Shown: positions 30,283 to 38,734, counted from the stretch's first letter. The stretch: 64,000 nucleotides of DNA from Oscillospiraceae bacterium (GCA_014799385.1 JAAVIC010000009.1:24624-88623); one strand, 5' to 3'. Numbers and translations are program-made. Notes: a model not told the origin generated them from the sequence alone.

Positions 30283-30543
30283 ATGGCACAGACAAGTATT
30301 AATATCAGAATTGATGAAGATCTTAAAAGAGAATTTGACAATTTCTGTTCGGATGTCGGAATGTCCATGACAACAGCGTTTTGCTTGTTTGCAAAGACTG
30401 TTGTCCGCAGACATAGCATACCTTTTGAAATAACTAACCTTGACGAAAATGGTTTTACTCCCGCGGAAGCCGCGGAGCTTAAAAGCCGGGTTGAGGATAT
30501 GAAATTGGAAAAAGGAAAGGAACACAAGCTGATTGACATATGA
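30283..30543 (+). CDS. RelB/DinJ-family antitoxin
   Basis: 86 residues from the ATG at 30283 (GGAAAGGGG upstream); the track's longer start reads through the promoter. MAQTSINIRIDEDLKREFDNFCSDVGMSMTTAFCLFAKTVVRR is a ribbon-helix-helix DNA-binding domain of the DinJ type. The C-terminal part (FTPAEAAELKSRVEDMKLEKGKEHKLIDI) would wrap the toxin. The stop overlaps the toxin start (ATGA). It should repress its own promoter and neutralise the toxin. Confidence 0.92.
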   Translation: MAQTSINIRIDEDLKREFDNFCSDVGMSMTTAFCLFAKTVVRRHSIPFEITNLDENGFTPAEAAELKSRVEDMKLEKGKEHKLIDI

Positions 30544-30806
30544 TACTAATTTGGCATGACAAGGCTTGGGAGGAATATATCGATTGGCAAACAACAGATA
30601 AAAAACTGTTGAAGCAAATAAACAGGCTCATAACCGACATACAGCGAAACGGCAACACTGTTGGTATAGGCAATCCCGAGCCATTAAAGGGAAATCTTTC
30701 GGGTTATTACAGCAGACATATTAACGGCGAAAATCGTTTGATTTATCGTGTAAGAGATGACGGCACACTGGAAATAATTTCCTGTAAAACACACTATAAA
30801 TTATGA
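30540..30806 (+). CDS. YoeB/Txe-family mRNA interferase toxin
   Basis: 88 residues: MILIWHDKAWEEYIDWQTTDKKLLKQINRLITDIQRNG, then GIGNPEPLKGNLSGYYSRHINGENRLIYRV and IISCKTHY at the C-terminus. These match the YoeB fold: WxxxAWExYxxWQ opening, Glu and Arg of ExLK..GxxSRxI..xxRLIY, and the terminal His-Tyr. Such toxins cut mRNA at the ribosomal A site. It overlaps the antitoxin by four bases. The usual pairing for YoeB is YefM; a RelB/DinJ-type partner is less common but known for Txe-like toxins. Confidence 0.92.
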   Translation: MILIWHDKAWEEYIDWQTTDKKLLKQINRLITDIQRNGNTVGIGNPEPLKGNLSGYYSRHINGENRLIYRVRDDGTLEIISCKTHYKL

Positions 30807-30809
30807 ACA

Positions 30810-30839
30810 AAATCCCCTCGATTAAATTCGGGGGGATTT
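30810..30839. terminator. Probable terminator after toxin gene
   Basis: AAATCCCC(TCG)attaaatt(CGG)GGGGATTT; a moderate stem with a weak U tract. Confidence 0.55.
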
Positions 30840-30946
30840 CAGCTTGTATAAAAAGTCAGCAATTTTTTACAATTCAAATCAAAGGCTTTGTGTTATGATA
30901 TTAACAGGCAAGCATAATGCCAAAAAATTGAAAGGAAGTGCAGAAA

Positions 30947-31342
30947 ATGGATCGTAAAAATCTGTTTGAAAAATTCGATGAGGAGGGTAAACTGCTTTTG
31001 CCGCAGACTACGGTTGAGTTTTCGGCTGTTCCGTGGTCACGGCATCCTGTTTTTGACGGTGTGGAGCTGAAACATATCATCACGTCCGAAAACACAAACG
31101 GACAGTTTAGTTTTCATCTTGTGAGGATAGCTCCCAACAAAAAAATCGGCAATCATATCCATGAAAAGCAATTGGAAACACACGAGGTGATTTGCGGCTC
31201 GGGGATATGCGTAAACAACGGAACGGAACTGCCGTATAATACGGGTGTGATTTCTGTTTTCCCTATGGGAGTGCCGCACGAGGTCATTGCCGGTGAAGAG
31301 GGTCTTTATCTGTTCGCAAAGTTTATTCCTGCTTTGTGCTGA
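30947..31342 (+). CDS. Cupin-domain protein
   Basis: 131 residues from ATG 30947. The cupin core is GNHIHEKQLETHEVICGSGICVNNGTELPYNTGVISVFPMGVPHEVIAGEEGLYLFAKF, with HxHx..E in motif 1 (NHIHEKQLETHE) and a His in motif 2 (PHEV), enough for a metal site. The N-terminus is LLLPQTTVEFSAVPWSRHPVFDGVELKHIIT. The reaction is unknown; single-domain cupins range from isomerases to sensors. Its 3' end overlaps the convergent AraC gene by 37 bp, so the two messages are antisense to each other there. Confidence 0.8.
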   Translation: MDRKNLFEKFDEEGKLLLPQTTVEFSAVPWSRHPVFDGVELKHIITSENTNGQFSFHLVRIAPNKKIGNHIHEKQLETHEVICGSGICVNNGTELPYNTGVISVFPMGVPHEVIAGEEGLYLFAKFIPALC

Positions 31343-32103
31343 CCCGCCGTATCCTTGCGGATTATGTCGGAGGAGGATTTATAAGCCATAGGCGATAAAC
31401 CGACACATTTCTCAAATTGCTTTATAAAGTGGCTTTGATCGTAAAACCCTGTGGTCAAAGCCACTTCTGTTATTGTTTCCGTTTGGTGGATCAGCCGCTG
31501 TGCCTTACGAATACGATTTTGAATCTGAAACCGATGCGGCGAAAGACCAACCTCCGCCTTAAAGCGTCTGATGAAATGAAATTTGCTTATAAAGGCTTTT
31601 CGCGCCATTTCATCAATACTTATATCTATTTCCGGGAACAACTCCAGATGACATTTTAGATCATTGATAAACGGACTAGGATTTACGTATTTCCAATCGG
31701 AAAAACCAACAAGCATATCTTTTCGCCTTAATAACCGCATTATCCGACAGCAATCGGCTTCCTCAATATTCGAAACGTTCGTTAACAAGTCTGCGATATT
31801 ATTGTAAATCATATCGGCGGAGCATTGCTTTATTATGTTTTTATCAATACACAAACTGAGCATTGTGTAATTTTTATCTGCCGAAACGGTATGCGGCTCA
31901 TACGGAAGTATGGTAAACATATCGTTTTTTCCATATGCTCTTGTACCTTGATTGGAGGTGAGGACAACGGTTCCCTCCAATACGATACCAACCGTCAGCA
32001 CTGAAACATGGTTGTGTAGAGGATAAGATATGTTTGAATCAACACAATAGATACATTCTATGCCCGTATCGGAATTATATAAATAACGGATATTTGCTGT
32101 CAT
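31306..32103 (-). CDS. AraC-family transcriptional regulator
   Basis: 265 residues. The N-terminal half is a cupin-like sensor (ISYPLHNHVSVLTVGIVLEGTVVLTSNQGTRAYGKNDMFTILPYEPHTVSA). The C-terminal half has the two AraC helix-turn-helices: IDEMARKAFISKFHFIRRFKAEVGLSPHRF and ITEVALTTGFYDQSHFIKQFEKCVGLSPMAY. It starts 3 bp after the metH stop with AAAGGTG in the metH end, so it probably shares the B12 operon message. The adjacent cupin gene is a possible target; the effector is unknown. Confidence 0.92.
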   Translation of the reverse strand: MTANIRYLYNSDTGIECIYCVDSNISYPLHNHVSVLTVGIVLEGTVVLTSNQGTRAYGKNDMFTILPYEPHTVSADKNYTMLSLCIDKNIIKQCSADMIYNNIADLLTNVSNIEEADCCRIMRLLRRKDMLVGFSDWKYVNPSPFINDLKCHLELFPEIDISIDEMARKAFISKFHFIRRFKAEVGLSPHRFQIQNRIRKAQRLIHQTETITEVALTTGFYDQSHFIKQFEKCVGLSPMAYKSSSDIIRKDTAGQHKAGINFANR

Positions 32104-32106
32104 TTT

Positions 32107-34491
32107 TCACCTTTGCGGATAAAACTCCTCGAAAACCCTTTTAGCAATATCGCAGGACTCCTTCGCGTCTTTCGCGTAGTAGTCCGCGCCGATTTTCGCC
32201 GCGTATTCGGGAGTGAGAACCGCGCCGCCGACCATTACCTTACAATCCACGTTGTTTTCGCGGAGGAGCTTTATCGTCTTTTCCATCGAACCGAGCGTGG
32301 TAGTCATAAGCGCGGACAATCCAACCAAATGAACATCGTTCTCGATTGCGCAGTCCACAACGGCTTGATAGTCCACGTCTTTGCCGAGGTCAATCACGTC
32401 ATAGCCGTAATTTTCCAACAGAACCTTGACAATGTTTTTGCCGATGTCGTGAATATCGCCCTTGACGGTCGCAACGATGATTTTCCCCTTAGATACGGAC
32501 TTCGTGCCCGTTTTTGCGAGGTGATTCTTGATTACCTCAAAGCAGCTCTGCGCCACGCCCGCGGAGAGAATAAGCTGCGGCAGGAAAATCTTCCCCGACT
32601 CGAACTCCGCGCCTGTCTTATCCAGAGCGGGAATCAGAATCGTGTTTATGATGTCCATCGCGTCCGTGGTTTCGAGCAGTTTTTCGGTGATTTTCGCACC
32701 CTCCGACTTCAAGCCGTTCGCCAGTGCGTAATCGAGTGTGATTTCCGTATTCGCGGGGGCGGGAGAAGCGGCAGATTCCGTATTTCCGTAACAGCGGACA
32801 TACTCCATAGAATTTTCATCATGGCAAGAGAGAACGTTAAACGCTCTCACTGCCGCCGTCATTTCGGGAACATTGGGATTAATGATCGGCAAATCCAACC
32901 CGTAAGAGAGCGCCATCGTCAAGAAATTCTGCGTTACGATTACGCGCTGCGGAAGTCCGAAGCTGATGTTCGACACACCGAGAACGGTTTTCAGTCCAAG
33001 CTCGTCCTTCACGCGGCGGAGCGCGTTCAATGTTTCCATTGCGGCGGTTTGCTCTGCGGAAACCGTCAGCGTCAGGCAGTCAATATATACATCCTCGCGC
33101 CGAATCCCGAGAGCTGTTGCGCGGTCGAGAATCTTTTTGGCGATGTTGAATCTGCCCTCGGCGGTTTCCGGGATTCCGTTCTCGTCAAGACACAATCCCA
33201 CGACCGCCGCTCCGTATTTCTTTACGAGCGGCAGCACCGTTTGCAGCGACTTTTCCTCGCCGTTTACGGAATTGACTATCGGCTTGCCGTTATACACGCG
33301 CAGTGCCTTTTCCAGCACCTCGGGAATCGTGGAATCGAGCTGTAATGGCACGTCCACCACGCCCTGAACCGCCTTTACCGCGCGAACCATCATCGCGCCC
33401 TCATCGATTCCGGGCAGACCAACATTGATGTCCAGAATGTCCGCGCCGCCATGAGTTTGTTCTATCGCCTGTCCGAGGATATAGTCGATGTCGTTCGCGA
33501 GGAGAGCCTCTTTGAACCGTTTCTTGCCCGTGGGATTGATGCGCTCGCCGATGATTCGCGGGCGGTTGATTTCCACGGTTTTTGACGCGGAACAGCACGC
33601 GGCGGGAATCGTCACCTCACGAGGAACAAATTTCCGCGTTTTCAGCATTGCGGAAACCTCGCGGATAAATTCGGGATTTGTGCCGCAGCAGCCGCCGAAA
33701 ATCTTCACGCCAAGCGGCACGAATTTTTCCATCAGCTCCGCGAATTTCTTCGGCGAAAGGCTGTATTGATTTGTCACGGGGTCGGGAAGTCCCGCGTTGG
33801 GTTTAAGAACCACCGGGAGCGTTGTCCAACGGCACAGCTCCTCGGCAATCGGGAACAGCTCCTCCGGACCGAGCGAGCAGTTGATACCGACAGCGTTCAC
33901 GCCAAGCCCCTCCAACGTCAAAGCCATAGCGGAAACCGCGCAGCCCGTGAAGGTGCGCATATTCTCCTCGAATGTCATTGTGCAGATAATCGGAAGATCG
34001 GAGTTCTCTTTCGCGGCAAGCACGGCGGCTTTCAGCTCGTACAGATCCGTCATCGTTTCAAACACGATAACATCCGCCTCCGCGCCCGCCGTGACTTGCT
34101 CCTTATAAATATCGTAAGCCTCCTCGAACGTCAGCGTTCCCGTTGGTTCGAGAAGCTGTCCTATCGGACCTATATCCAGAGCCACCAAAGCATCGGGATT
34201 CACGCTTTCGGAAACCGCCCTTTTCGCGTTGAGGATTCCCGCGCGTATCACGCGCTCAACGGAATATCCGCAGTGCTCCAGCTTATAGCGATTCGCGCCG
34301 AACGTGTTCGCGTATATTATATCCGCACCCGCCGCGATGTACTCTTTATGCACTTCAATCAGCTTCTGCGGATTTTCGAGATTCCACGCTTCGGGAGTTT
34401 CGCCGGGTTTAAGTCCGCGCGCCTGGAGCATAGTGCCCATTCCGCCGTCCAAACATATAAACTCTTTATTTAATAATGTATTAAAATCCAA
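32107..34491 (-). CDS. metH: Cobalamin-dependent methionine synthase (no activation domain)
   Basis: 794 residues. Homocysteine-binding barrel with FICLDGGMGTML, VGINCSLGPEE and IFGGCCGT (zinc Cys); pterin-binding barrel IIGERINPTGKKRFKEAL ... DILDINVGLPG; helical cap; and a B12 domain with the axial-His motif DIHDIGKN and GLSALMTTT. Full-length MetH has a C-terminal S-adenosylmethionine activation domain; here that function is a separate gene (34623), a common Clostridia arrangement. TTG at 34491 is chosen because AAGGGGG lies eight bases upstream; the track start is a TTG beyond it. It transfers methyl from methyltetrahydrofolate to homocysteine and sits under a B12 riboswitch. Confidence 0.95.
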   Translation of the reverse strand: MDFNTLLNKEFICLDGGMGTMLQARGLKPGETPEAWNLENPQKLIEVHKEYIAAGADIIYANTFGANRYKLEHCGYSVERVIRAGILNAKRAVSESVNPDALVALDIGPIGQLLEPTGTLTFEEAYDIYKEQVTAGAEADVIVFETMTDLYELKAAVLAAKENSDLPIICTMTFEENMRTFTGCAVSAMALTLEGLGVNAVGINCSLGPEELFPIAEELCRWTTLPVVLKPNAGLPDPVTNQYSLSPKKFAELMEKFVPLGVKIFGGCCGTNPEFIREVSAMLKTRKFVPREVTIPAACCSASKTVEINRPRIIGERINPTGKKRFKEALLANDIDYILGQAIEQTHGGADILDINVGLPGIDEGAMMVRAVKAVQGVVDVPLQLDSTIPEVLEKALRVYNGKPIVNSVNGEEKSLQTVLPLVKKYGAAVVGLCLDENGIPETAEGRFNIAKKILDRATALGIRREDVYIDCLTLTVSAEQTAAMETLNALRRVKDELGLKTVLGVSNISFGLPQRVIVTQNFLTMALSYGLDLPIINPNVPEMTAAVRAFNVLSCHDENSMEYVRCYGNTESAASPAPANTEITLDYALANGLKSEGAKITEKLLETTDAMDIINTILIPALDKTGAEFESGKIFLPQLILSAGVAQSCFEVIKNHLAKTGTKSVSKGKIIVATVKGDIHDIGKNIVKVLLENYGYDVIDLGKDVDYQAVVDCAIENDVHLVGLSALMTTTLGSMEKTIKLLRENNVDCKVMVGGAVLTPEYAAKIGADYYAKDAKESCDIAKRVFEEFYPQR

Positions 34492-34514
34492 AATGTGTAC
34501 CCCCTTATTTAGAA

Positions 34515-34620
34515 AGCAAATCACCAATAACTTGTTTTGGTTATAACGCGCTAGTCACAAGCTGCCAAAATGTGGCTTTGGATTAAACGCGCTGAATTTC
34601 GCAGCCGCAAGCGGCACATT
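34515..34620 (-). repeat. Long leader element L9, GTTATAAC block without palindrome
   Basis: Minus strand: GCGTTTAATCCAAAGCCACATTTTGGC, GCGCGTTATAACCAAAACAAGTTATTGGTGATTTGCTTTCTAAATAAGGGGG. The palindrome has collapsed into GATTTGC, joining the block directly to the metH ribosome binding site. A naturally deleted form. Confidence 0.7.
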
Positions 34621-34622
34621 AA

Positions 34623-35300
34623 CTAGCCGTTAACCGCGCAATGCGTTCCGTTTTTGCGGAATTGGCACGTTTCGCGCATATTACAGCTCGAACAGCCGCG
34701 TTTGCTCCTCGGTATTTCGTTTTCGGAAATCCCCATTACCGCCGTTACGGACTTTCGCGGAATCAAAATCAAACTATCGGTGACCGTCACGCCGATTCGT
34801 TTCTGCGCCTGTAAGACCTCGATAAACCGCCTTTGCAGCTCCAACGGCAAATCTCCGTAGCCGGGCGAGAATCTCCACGTGTAGTGATAATCGCCCACAG
34901 CCGCTTGAATCTCGCGCTCGGCGATGTCGCACACCTGCTCTATCGCCGCGCTTGACAGACAGTCCGCGATTACCGCCTTTTCCATCTCAGCGGATTCATA
35001 CGCGCGAATCACCGAATCCGCGCCGACCGAGAGAGTTGCGCACATCAGCGCGCAGCGTTCGCAGCCGCGCAAATGCTCTGTGATAGAATTCCCCGTTAGG
35101 ATAAGCGGAGTTCCCAAAACGGAAATTCCGTTGTCCGTTTCCTCAATATCAAACACTCTCCAGACGTAATTCGGGCGAATCGCCGCCAACAGCCGCTGCT
35201 CGCACTCGTCCGCGAGAGCGTTTATATTCTCGGGGATAGAACCGCCCTTATGCCCCATATAGCGGAATGCCTCCGCGCGGTTGAGTGAATCCAACTGCAT
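34623..35300 (-). CDS. Methionine synthase activation-domain protein
   Basis: 225 residues: MQLDSLNRAEAFRYMGHKGGSIPENINALADECEQRLLAAIRPNYVWRVFDI, later CERCALMCATLSVGADSVIRAYESAEMEKAVIADCLSSAAIEQVCD and YTWRFSPGYGDLPLELQRRFIEVLQAQKRIGVTVTDSLILIPRKSVTAVMGIS. The RFSPGYGDxP..Q and LxPxKSVTAxxGIS motifs are those of the MetH SAM-binding reactivation domain. It ends in a Cys-rich tail (CSSCNMRETCQFRKNGTHC), possibly for a metal or Fe-S cluster. It should reductively remethylate the cob(II)alamin of MetH. Starts 2 bp after the ECF gene stop. Confidence 0.9.
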   Translation of the reverse strand: MQLDSLNRAEAFRYMGHKGGSIPENINALADECEQRLLAAIRPNYVWRVFDIEETDNGISVLGTPLILTGNSITEHLRGCERCALMCATLSVGADSVIRAYESAEMEKAVIADCLSSAAIEQVCDIAEREIQAAVGDYHYTWRFSPGYGDLPLELQRRFIEVLQAQKRIGVTVTDSLILIPRKSVTAVMGISENEIPRSKRGCSSCNMRETCQFRKNGTHCAVNG

Positions 35301-35302
35301 AT

Positions 35303-35848
35303 TTACACCGCCCTTTTGTCAATCTTTCGTAACAGCTTCACCAATGGAAAAACCAGAAATCCCGCCGCGAAATCGCCTATTGCGTGAACGCAGTCAAACG
35401 GGAAACCCGCCGCTATCCACGCTATTGTCTGCTCTAAATTCAGACCGAACATCAAAGCCTGCGCGGGCGCGTACAACGTTCCGAAAGCCAGTCCGTGAAG
35501 TCCGCAGATTATCGGGTAAACAAACGCGAATTTCGCCGGCAGCTTTTTCGGTAATATCATCGTAACTCCCCACAACACCGTCCAGACGTACAGATACGGA
35601 ATCCACCACATCGCGAATCCCGCGAAATAACCGTTCAGAAATACGTACACGTAAATCGGAATCAGTGCCTTAACGCGGTAAACAATCGTAAAAACCATCG
35701 TGAACATCGCCAGCAGGTGAATATTCGGTGCCCACTCCATCAGGATTTTGGAGAGGTACATAATCGCCCCCAACATAGCGAAAACCGTCATCTCGTAGAC
35801 GGTGATGAACGGTTTTCGCTTAGAGGTTTTATTGTTATTTTCGCTCAC
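35303..35848 (-). CDS. ECF transporter S component, probable cobalamin-specific (CbrT-like)
   Basis: 181 residues with about six membrane helices. The start KPFITVYEMTVFAMLGAIMYLSKILMEWAPNIHLLAMFTMVFTIVYRVKALIPIYVYVFLNG contains the AxxxA-type N-terminal helix that docks to the ECF T component. GLHGLAFGTLYAPAQALMFGLNLEQTIAWIAAGFPFDCVHAIGDFAAGFLVFPL completes the fold. Position in a B12-riboswitch operon with metH and a transcobalamin-like lipoprotein points to vitamin B12 uptake. Start is GTG at 35848, 3 bp after the previous stop and without a clear Shine-Dalgarno, so it likely depends on coupling. The ECF energising module is not in the window. Confidence 0.87.
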   Translation of the reverse strand: MSENNNKTSKRKPFITVYEMTVFAMLGAIMYLSKILMEWAPNIHLLAMFTMVFTIVYRVKALIPIYVYVFLNGYFAGFAMWWIPYLYVWTVLWGVTMILPKKLPAKFAFVYPIICGLHGLAFGTLYAPAQALMFGLNLEQTIAWIAAGFPFDCVHAIGDFAAGFLVFPLVKLLRKIDKRAV

Positions 35849-35851
35849 GGA

Positions 35852-36397
35852 TTATGCAGCGGTGTAAACCAACGCGTAGGTTTCACCGTCTGCAACAGTG
35901 ATTCCGTTCGCGCCAGTGGGAGTTGGCGCGCCGTCTTTCTGAATCGCCCAATAAGCGTGGTCGAGGTCGTAATCCGCGCGGATTCCGTTCACCGACTTGA
36001 TGTACAATCCAAACTCGCTCTCATCGCCCTCAACAAGACTATTGGCGGTGAGGATCTTTTCAAGGTTTGTTTCATCGGTCTTGACAGTCAGCGTAATGGT
36101 CTTGTTATCCGCCGTAACCTCAATCTTCACCGCGAGAGCGCCCTCTCCAAGCTCGGTATCCTCTTTGTACTTCGCGGAATCCCAGACGCTCGCGTTTGTG
36201 GAGCTTTCATCGGAACTTTCCGAATCCCCAGAGCTTTCACCCGAATTTTCGGGGCTGTCCGTGCTTTCGGAGCCGCTCTCCACGGTGGAAGTCACCGAGG
36301 ACTGATTGCTGTCCGATGACGTTTTGTCGTTGTTGCAACCGGTGAGCGTCAATGATAACGCACACAAAATCGCGATAAGCAGTGTTTTTTTCTTCAT
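35852..36397 (-). CDS. Lipoprotein with DUF4430 / transcobalamin-like domain
   Basis: 181 residues from ATG 36397 (AAAGAGGAAA upstream). Signal peptide MKKKTLLIAILCALSLTLTGC with a lipobox, then a 60-residue Ser/Glu/Asp linker. The C-terminal domain (VKIEVTADNKTITLTVKTDETNLEKILTANSLVEGDESEFGLYIKSVNGIRADYDLDHAYWAIQKDGAPTPTGANGITVADGETYALVYTA) has the DUF4430 pattern, related to the beta domain of intrinsic factor and transcobalamin. Being first in the B12-riboswitch operon, before an ECF S component, it is well placed as an extracellular B12-capturing lipoprotein. Binding is inferred. Confidence 0.85.
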   Translation of the reverse strand: MKKKTLLIAILCALSLTLTGCNNDKTSSDSNQSSVTSTVESGSESTDSPENSGESSGDSESSDESSTNASVWDSAKYKEDTELGEGALAVKIEVTADNKTITLTVKTDETNLEKILTANSLVEGDESEFGLYIKSVNGIRADYDLDHAYWAIQKDGAPTPTGANGITVADGETYALVYTAA

Positions 36398-36494
36398 TTC
36401 TTTTTCCTCTTTTCGTTTTTCGGCATTGCCGTATTTGTCCGAAAAGAAACGCAAAACCCACGCTCCAATTGCCCAAGCGTTGTTTTACGGATAA

Positions 36495-36645
36495 CCCCCG
36501 CCGAGGTGGGCATTCCGACTTGCGATTTTGTCGCTCACGATAGTGACTGCTGTCGGGGATTTTCACCCCGTTCCCCCACCGCCTCCCGGATCTCTCCGCC
36601 CAGCAGAGCTGCTGATTAAATTTAAGCTGTCCGGCGTGTTTCCAT
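36495..36645 (-). promoter_or_regulatory. Cobalamin riboswitch
   Basis: On the minus strand the conserved core reads GGTGGGGGAACGGGGTGAAAATCCCCGACAG, then GTCACTATCGTGAGCGACAAAATCGCAAGTCGGAATGCCCACC. This holds the B12-box-like GGTGAAAATCC and GTCGGAATGCC elements closed by GGTGGG/CCCACC pairing. It starts about ten bases after the promoter at 36657-36685 and ends about 100 nt before the lipoprotein start. A downstream hairpin ACGCTTGGGCAATTGGAGCGT followed by U-rich sequence (about 36435-36480) may be the terminator switch. Confidence 0.85.
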
Positions 36646-36656
36646 TGAACTTATAT

Positions 36657-36685
36657 ATTATATCACATAATCGGCGGTTTGTCAA
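36657..36685 (-). promoter_or_regulatory. Sigma-A promoter of the B12 operon
   Basis: Minus strand TTGACA, 17-bp spacer, TATAAT, immediately upstream of the riboswitch. Confidence 0.86.
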
Positions 36686-36713
36686 GAGTTAATTGATAAT
36701 GTAGGAGGATAAA

Positions 36714-36740
36714 AACTTGTCCGCCTAAAGCGGACAAGTT
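36714..36740 (-). terminator. Terminator of the aminotransferase/ATP-grasp operon
   Basis: Minus strand AACTTGTCCGC-tttag-GCGGACAAGTT followed by TTTATCC. It isolates this operon from the B12 promoter just downstream. Confidence 0.88.
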
Positions 36741-36745
36741 AATTC

Positions 36746-37705
36746 TCAATTAATATCGTTCTCCGACAAAAATTCAACGATACCTTTACCGATTGTTTCA
36801 TACTCATAATCGTGAACATAATGCGGGCAATCCAGTTCCACAGACTTTCCGCCTCTGACTTGTGCGATATATTCCGTCTGGAATTTACGCCATGTTTCTT
36901 TATCGAATCCCGTACCCGTACCATCCGAAATATACATCAGCATCGGAATTTGAGGTATCCCTCCGTCATTGACCTTTTGCGCGTTTTCCTTAACGGATTT
37001 GGTTTCGTTGGTCATAGTTGAAGTTAGGGTGCGGTTGTAAAATACGGCTTTGTAAATCTCCTTTTCTTTATCGGATAATGTGCCGTACTTTATTGCGTCG
37101 CTTTCCGAAATACCCGGAATCAAACGTGTAATGCCAAAATTTGCCGCCCACCCGGCGAATTTCAAAAGCGGAACGCTTATGCTCATATTGTCATAGCTTT
37201 GCGGAACAGCCATATCAAGCCCGATAATCGCCGATACCTCATCGGGATATTTTTGTGCCCAATATAACGCCTCGATTCCCGACATTGAATGAGGACAAAG
37301 AACATACGGCGCGGTTAATCCCGCCGCATTAAGCGCAGCTCTTGTATCTTCAAGTATGGAATCAATATCTCTGCTTTTATCAACAACATCACTGAATCCG
37401 TATCCGAATTTTTCCACCACGGCGATTTTGTATTTATCGCTCAAAAGCGAATAGAGCGACTTAAAATCCAGAATCGGAGAGCAAGTGCCGCCGCCCGACA
37501 TAAAAACAAGCGTTGTTTCCCCTTCTCCCTCGGTATAAACGCTCATATTGTGTCCGTCAACCTCGACTATCTTTCCAAGCGGTGCACGCAGCTCGGATTC
37601 ATTATTCAAGCGGATTCGGTGATTTATGTATATTGCCAGCAACAATACAACTATAACGGCAGTGATAATCAGAATCACCCTCAGTGCTTTATGTTTTTTC
37701 TTCAC
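36746..37705 (-). CDS. Alpha/beta hydrolase with N-terminal membrane anchor
   Basis: 319 residues, GTG start at 37705 with GGAGGT five bases upstream. An N-terminal membrane segment (VILIITAVIVVLLLAIYI) puts the enzyme on the outer face. The fold is visible: TTLVFMSGGGTCSP (oxyanion region, unusual GGG), KYKIAVVEKFGYGFSD, and the nucleophile elbow LCPHSMSGIEAL in place of GHSMGG. A C-terminal His lies in LDCPHYVHDY. The substrate is unknown. It is the third gene of the operon with the EctB-like aminotransferase and ATP-grasp ligase, 18 bp after the latter, so an extracytoplasmic esterase, amidase or transacylase acting on their product is plausible. Confidence 0.84.
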   Translation of the reverse strand: MKKKHKALRVILIITAVIVVLLLAIYINHRIRLNNESELRAPLGKIVEVDGHNMSVYTEGEGETTLVFMSGGGTCSPILDFKSLYSLLSDKYKIAVVEKFGYGFSDVVDKSRDIDSILEDTRAALNAAGLTAPYVLCPHSMSGIEALYWAQKYPDEVSAIIGLDMAVPQSYDNMSISVPLLKFAGWAANFGITRLIPGISESDAIKYGTLSDKEKEIYKAVFYNRTLTSTMTNETKSVKENAQKVNDGGIPQIPMLMYISDGTGTGFDKETWRKFQTEYIAQVRGGKSVELDCPHYVHDYEYETIGKGIVEFLSENDIN

Positions 37706-37723
37706 GGCAGACCTCCAATATAG

Positions 37724-38734
37724 TTATTTGTATTCGGGTACCATCTTTCTGTAATAAGCATAAAGTCCGATTTTATCGGGGGTGTGCTCGGGGAGCTGCC
37801 AGAAGTCGTAGCCCGGATAGACGTTCCCCTCGATAATCGCGGGACCGTCGGGCATAACGCAAACGTCCCAACCTACATAGCGAATCTGCGGGATTTCCAG
37901 AGCCGCCTGCTTTGCCATTTCGACCGCTTCCTTGACAAACGGGAGCTGAAATCCCATCAGCGGAACTTTTGTATACGGCTGAACATCGTAATTTATCAAC
38001 GCGGAAGTATGCGCGCAGCCGCAAATCTTCCCTGTTTCTTGGTCGATTGGACAGCAGATTCCGCTGTTCTCCATATTGTCCACGAACTTGCCGCCGTTGC
38101 CGCTTTTGGACGTTGCGTAAACGCAGTGTGCCACACCGTCCACCACCAGCGTCACAATGCGATAGGAGTTTATTGAGCACGGATACAGCGTGTTCAAATC
38201 GGGGTGCTGAATTATCTGCTCCTCAATAACGCCGAAGTTATGCGCAGGGTCTTTGATGTAATCGTACATCTTTTCCACGGAATCGAAATCCGCGGTTTTA
38301 AGCCGCTCTATCCCCTTGCCGCTCTCGCCGACATTGGGCTTGGCGAAAATCACGTCCTTGCCCGCGATAAATCCGCGAAAATCCTCCAGATCCATATCAG
38401 CAATATCGCGGAACTCGCGGTGGAGATACTGTGAAAAGTGCTTGTGAAACTCGTTCTTGTTGGTGAATATGTAGGTATATTCGGGGTCGTTCATCAGCTC
38501 AATCAAACGTTTGTTGCGCATTCTTGTCATATATGTATCGCGCTGTTTTGCGTTCATATCGTAAAATCCGAAAATCAGATAATCATAATATCCCGCGCCG
38601 TATTTTCGAGCGCAGTTCAGAATATCAAAAAACGTATAGAAGCGGTTCTGTCCGCATTTCTCGTGAACGCGGTCTATCACCTTGAACATCTTTTTAAGAC
38701 GCACACCCGACAAAACTCTAAGAAAATAGTTCAT
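37724..38734 (-). CDS. ATP-grasp protein (sugar-transfer-associated type)
   Basis: 336 residues: MNYFLRVLSGVRLKKMFKVIDRVHEKCGQNRFYTFFDILNCARKYGAGYYDYLIF. The ATP-grasp core includes KDVIFAKPNVGESGKGIERL (Lys plus glycine loop), VIEEQIIQHPDLNTLYPCSINSYRIVTLV and the metal site VGWDVCVMPDGPAIIEGNVYPGYDFWQLPE (Asp, Glu, Asn). This is the ATPgrasp_ST type, found near surface-polysaccharide genes in many bacteria and presumed to join an amino or hydroxy acid to an acceptor. Its start overlaps the aminotransferase stop (TAATG). Reaction not established. Confidence 0.87.
   Translation of the reverse strand: MNYFLRVLSGVRLKKMFKVIDRVHEKCGQNRFYTFFDILNCARKYGAGYYDYLIFGFYDMNAKQRDTYMTRMRNKRLIELMNDPEYTYIFTNKNEFHKHFSQYLHREFRDIADMDLEDFRGFIAGKDVIFAKPNVGESGKGIERLKTADFDSVEKMYDYIKDPAHNFGVIEEQIIQHPDLNTLYPCSINSYRIVTLVVDGVAHCVYATSKSGNGGKFVDNMENSGICCPIDQETGKICGCAHTSALINYDVQPYTKVPLMGFQLPFVKEAVEMAKQAALEIPQIRYVGWDVCVMPDGPAIIEGNVYPGYDFWQLPEHTPDKIGLYAYYRKMVPEYK

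Noticed and set aside
30850-30905. A promoter for the cupin gene (TTTACA ... TATGAT)
   Set aside because: The only candidate boxes are separated by 21-22 bp, outside the usual range.
32113-33345. 410-residue + ORF opposite metH
   Set aside because: Antisense of conserved MetH domains; Arg/His-rich composition typical of a shadow frame.
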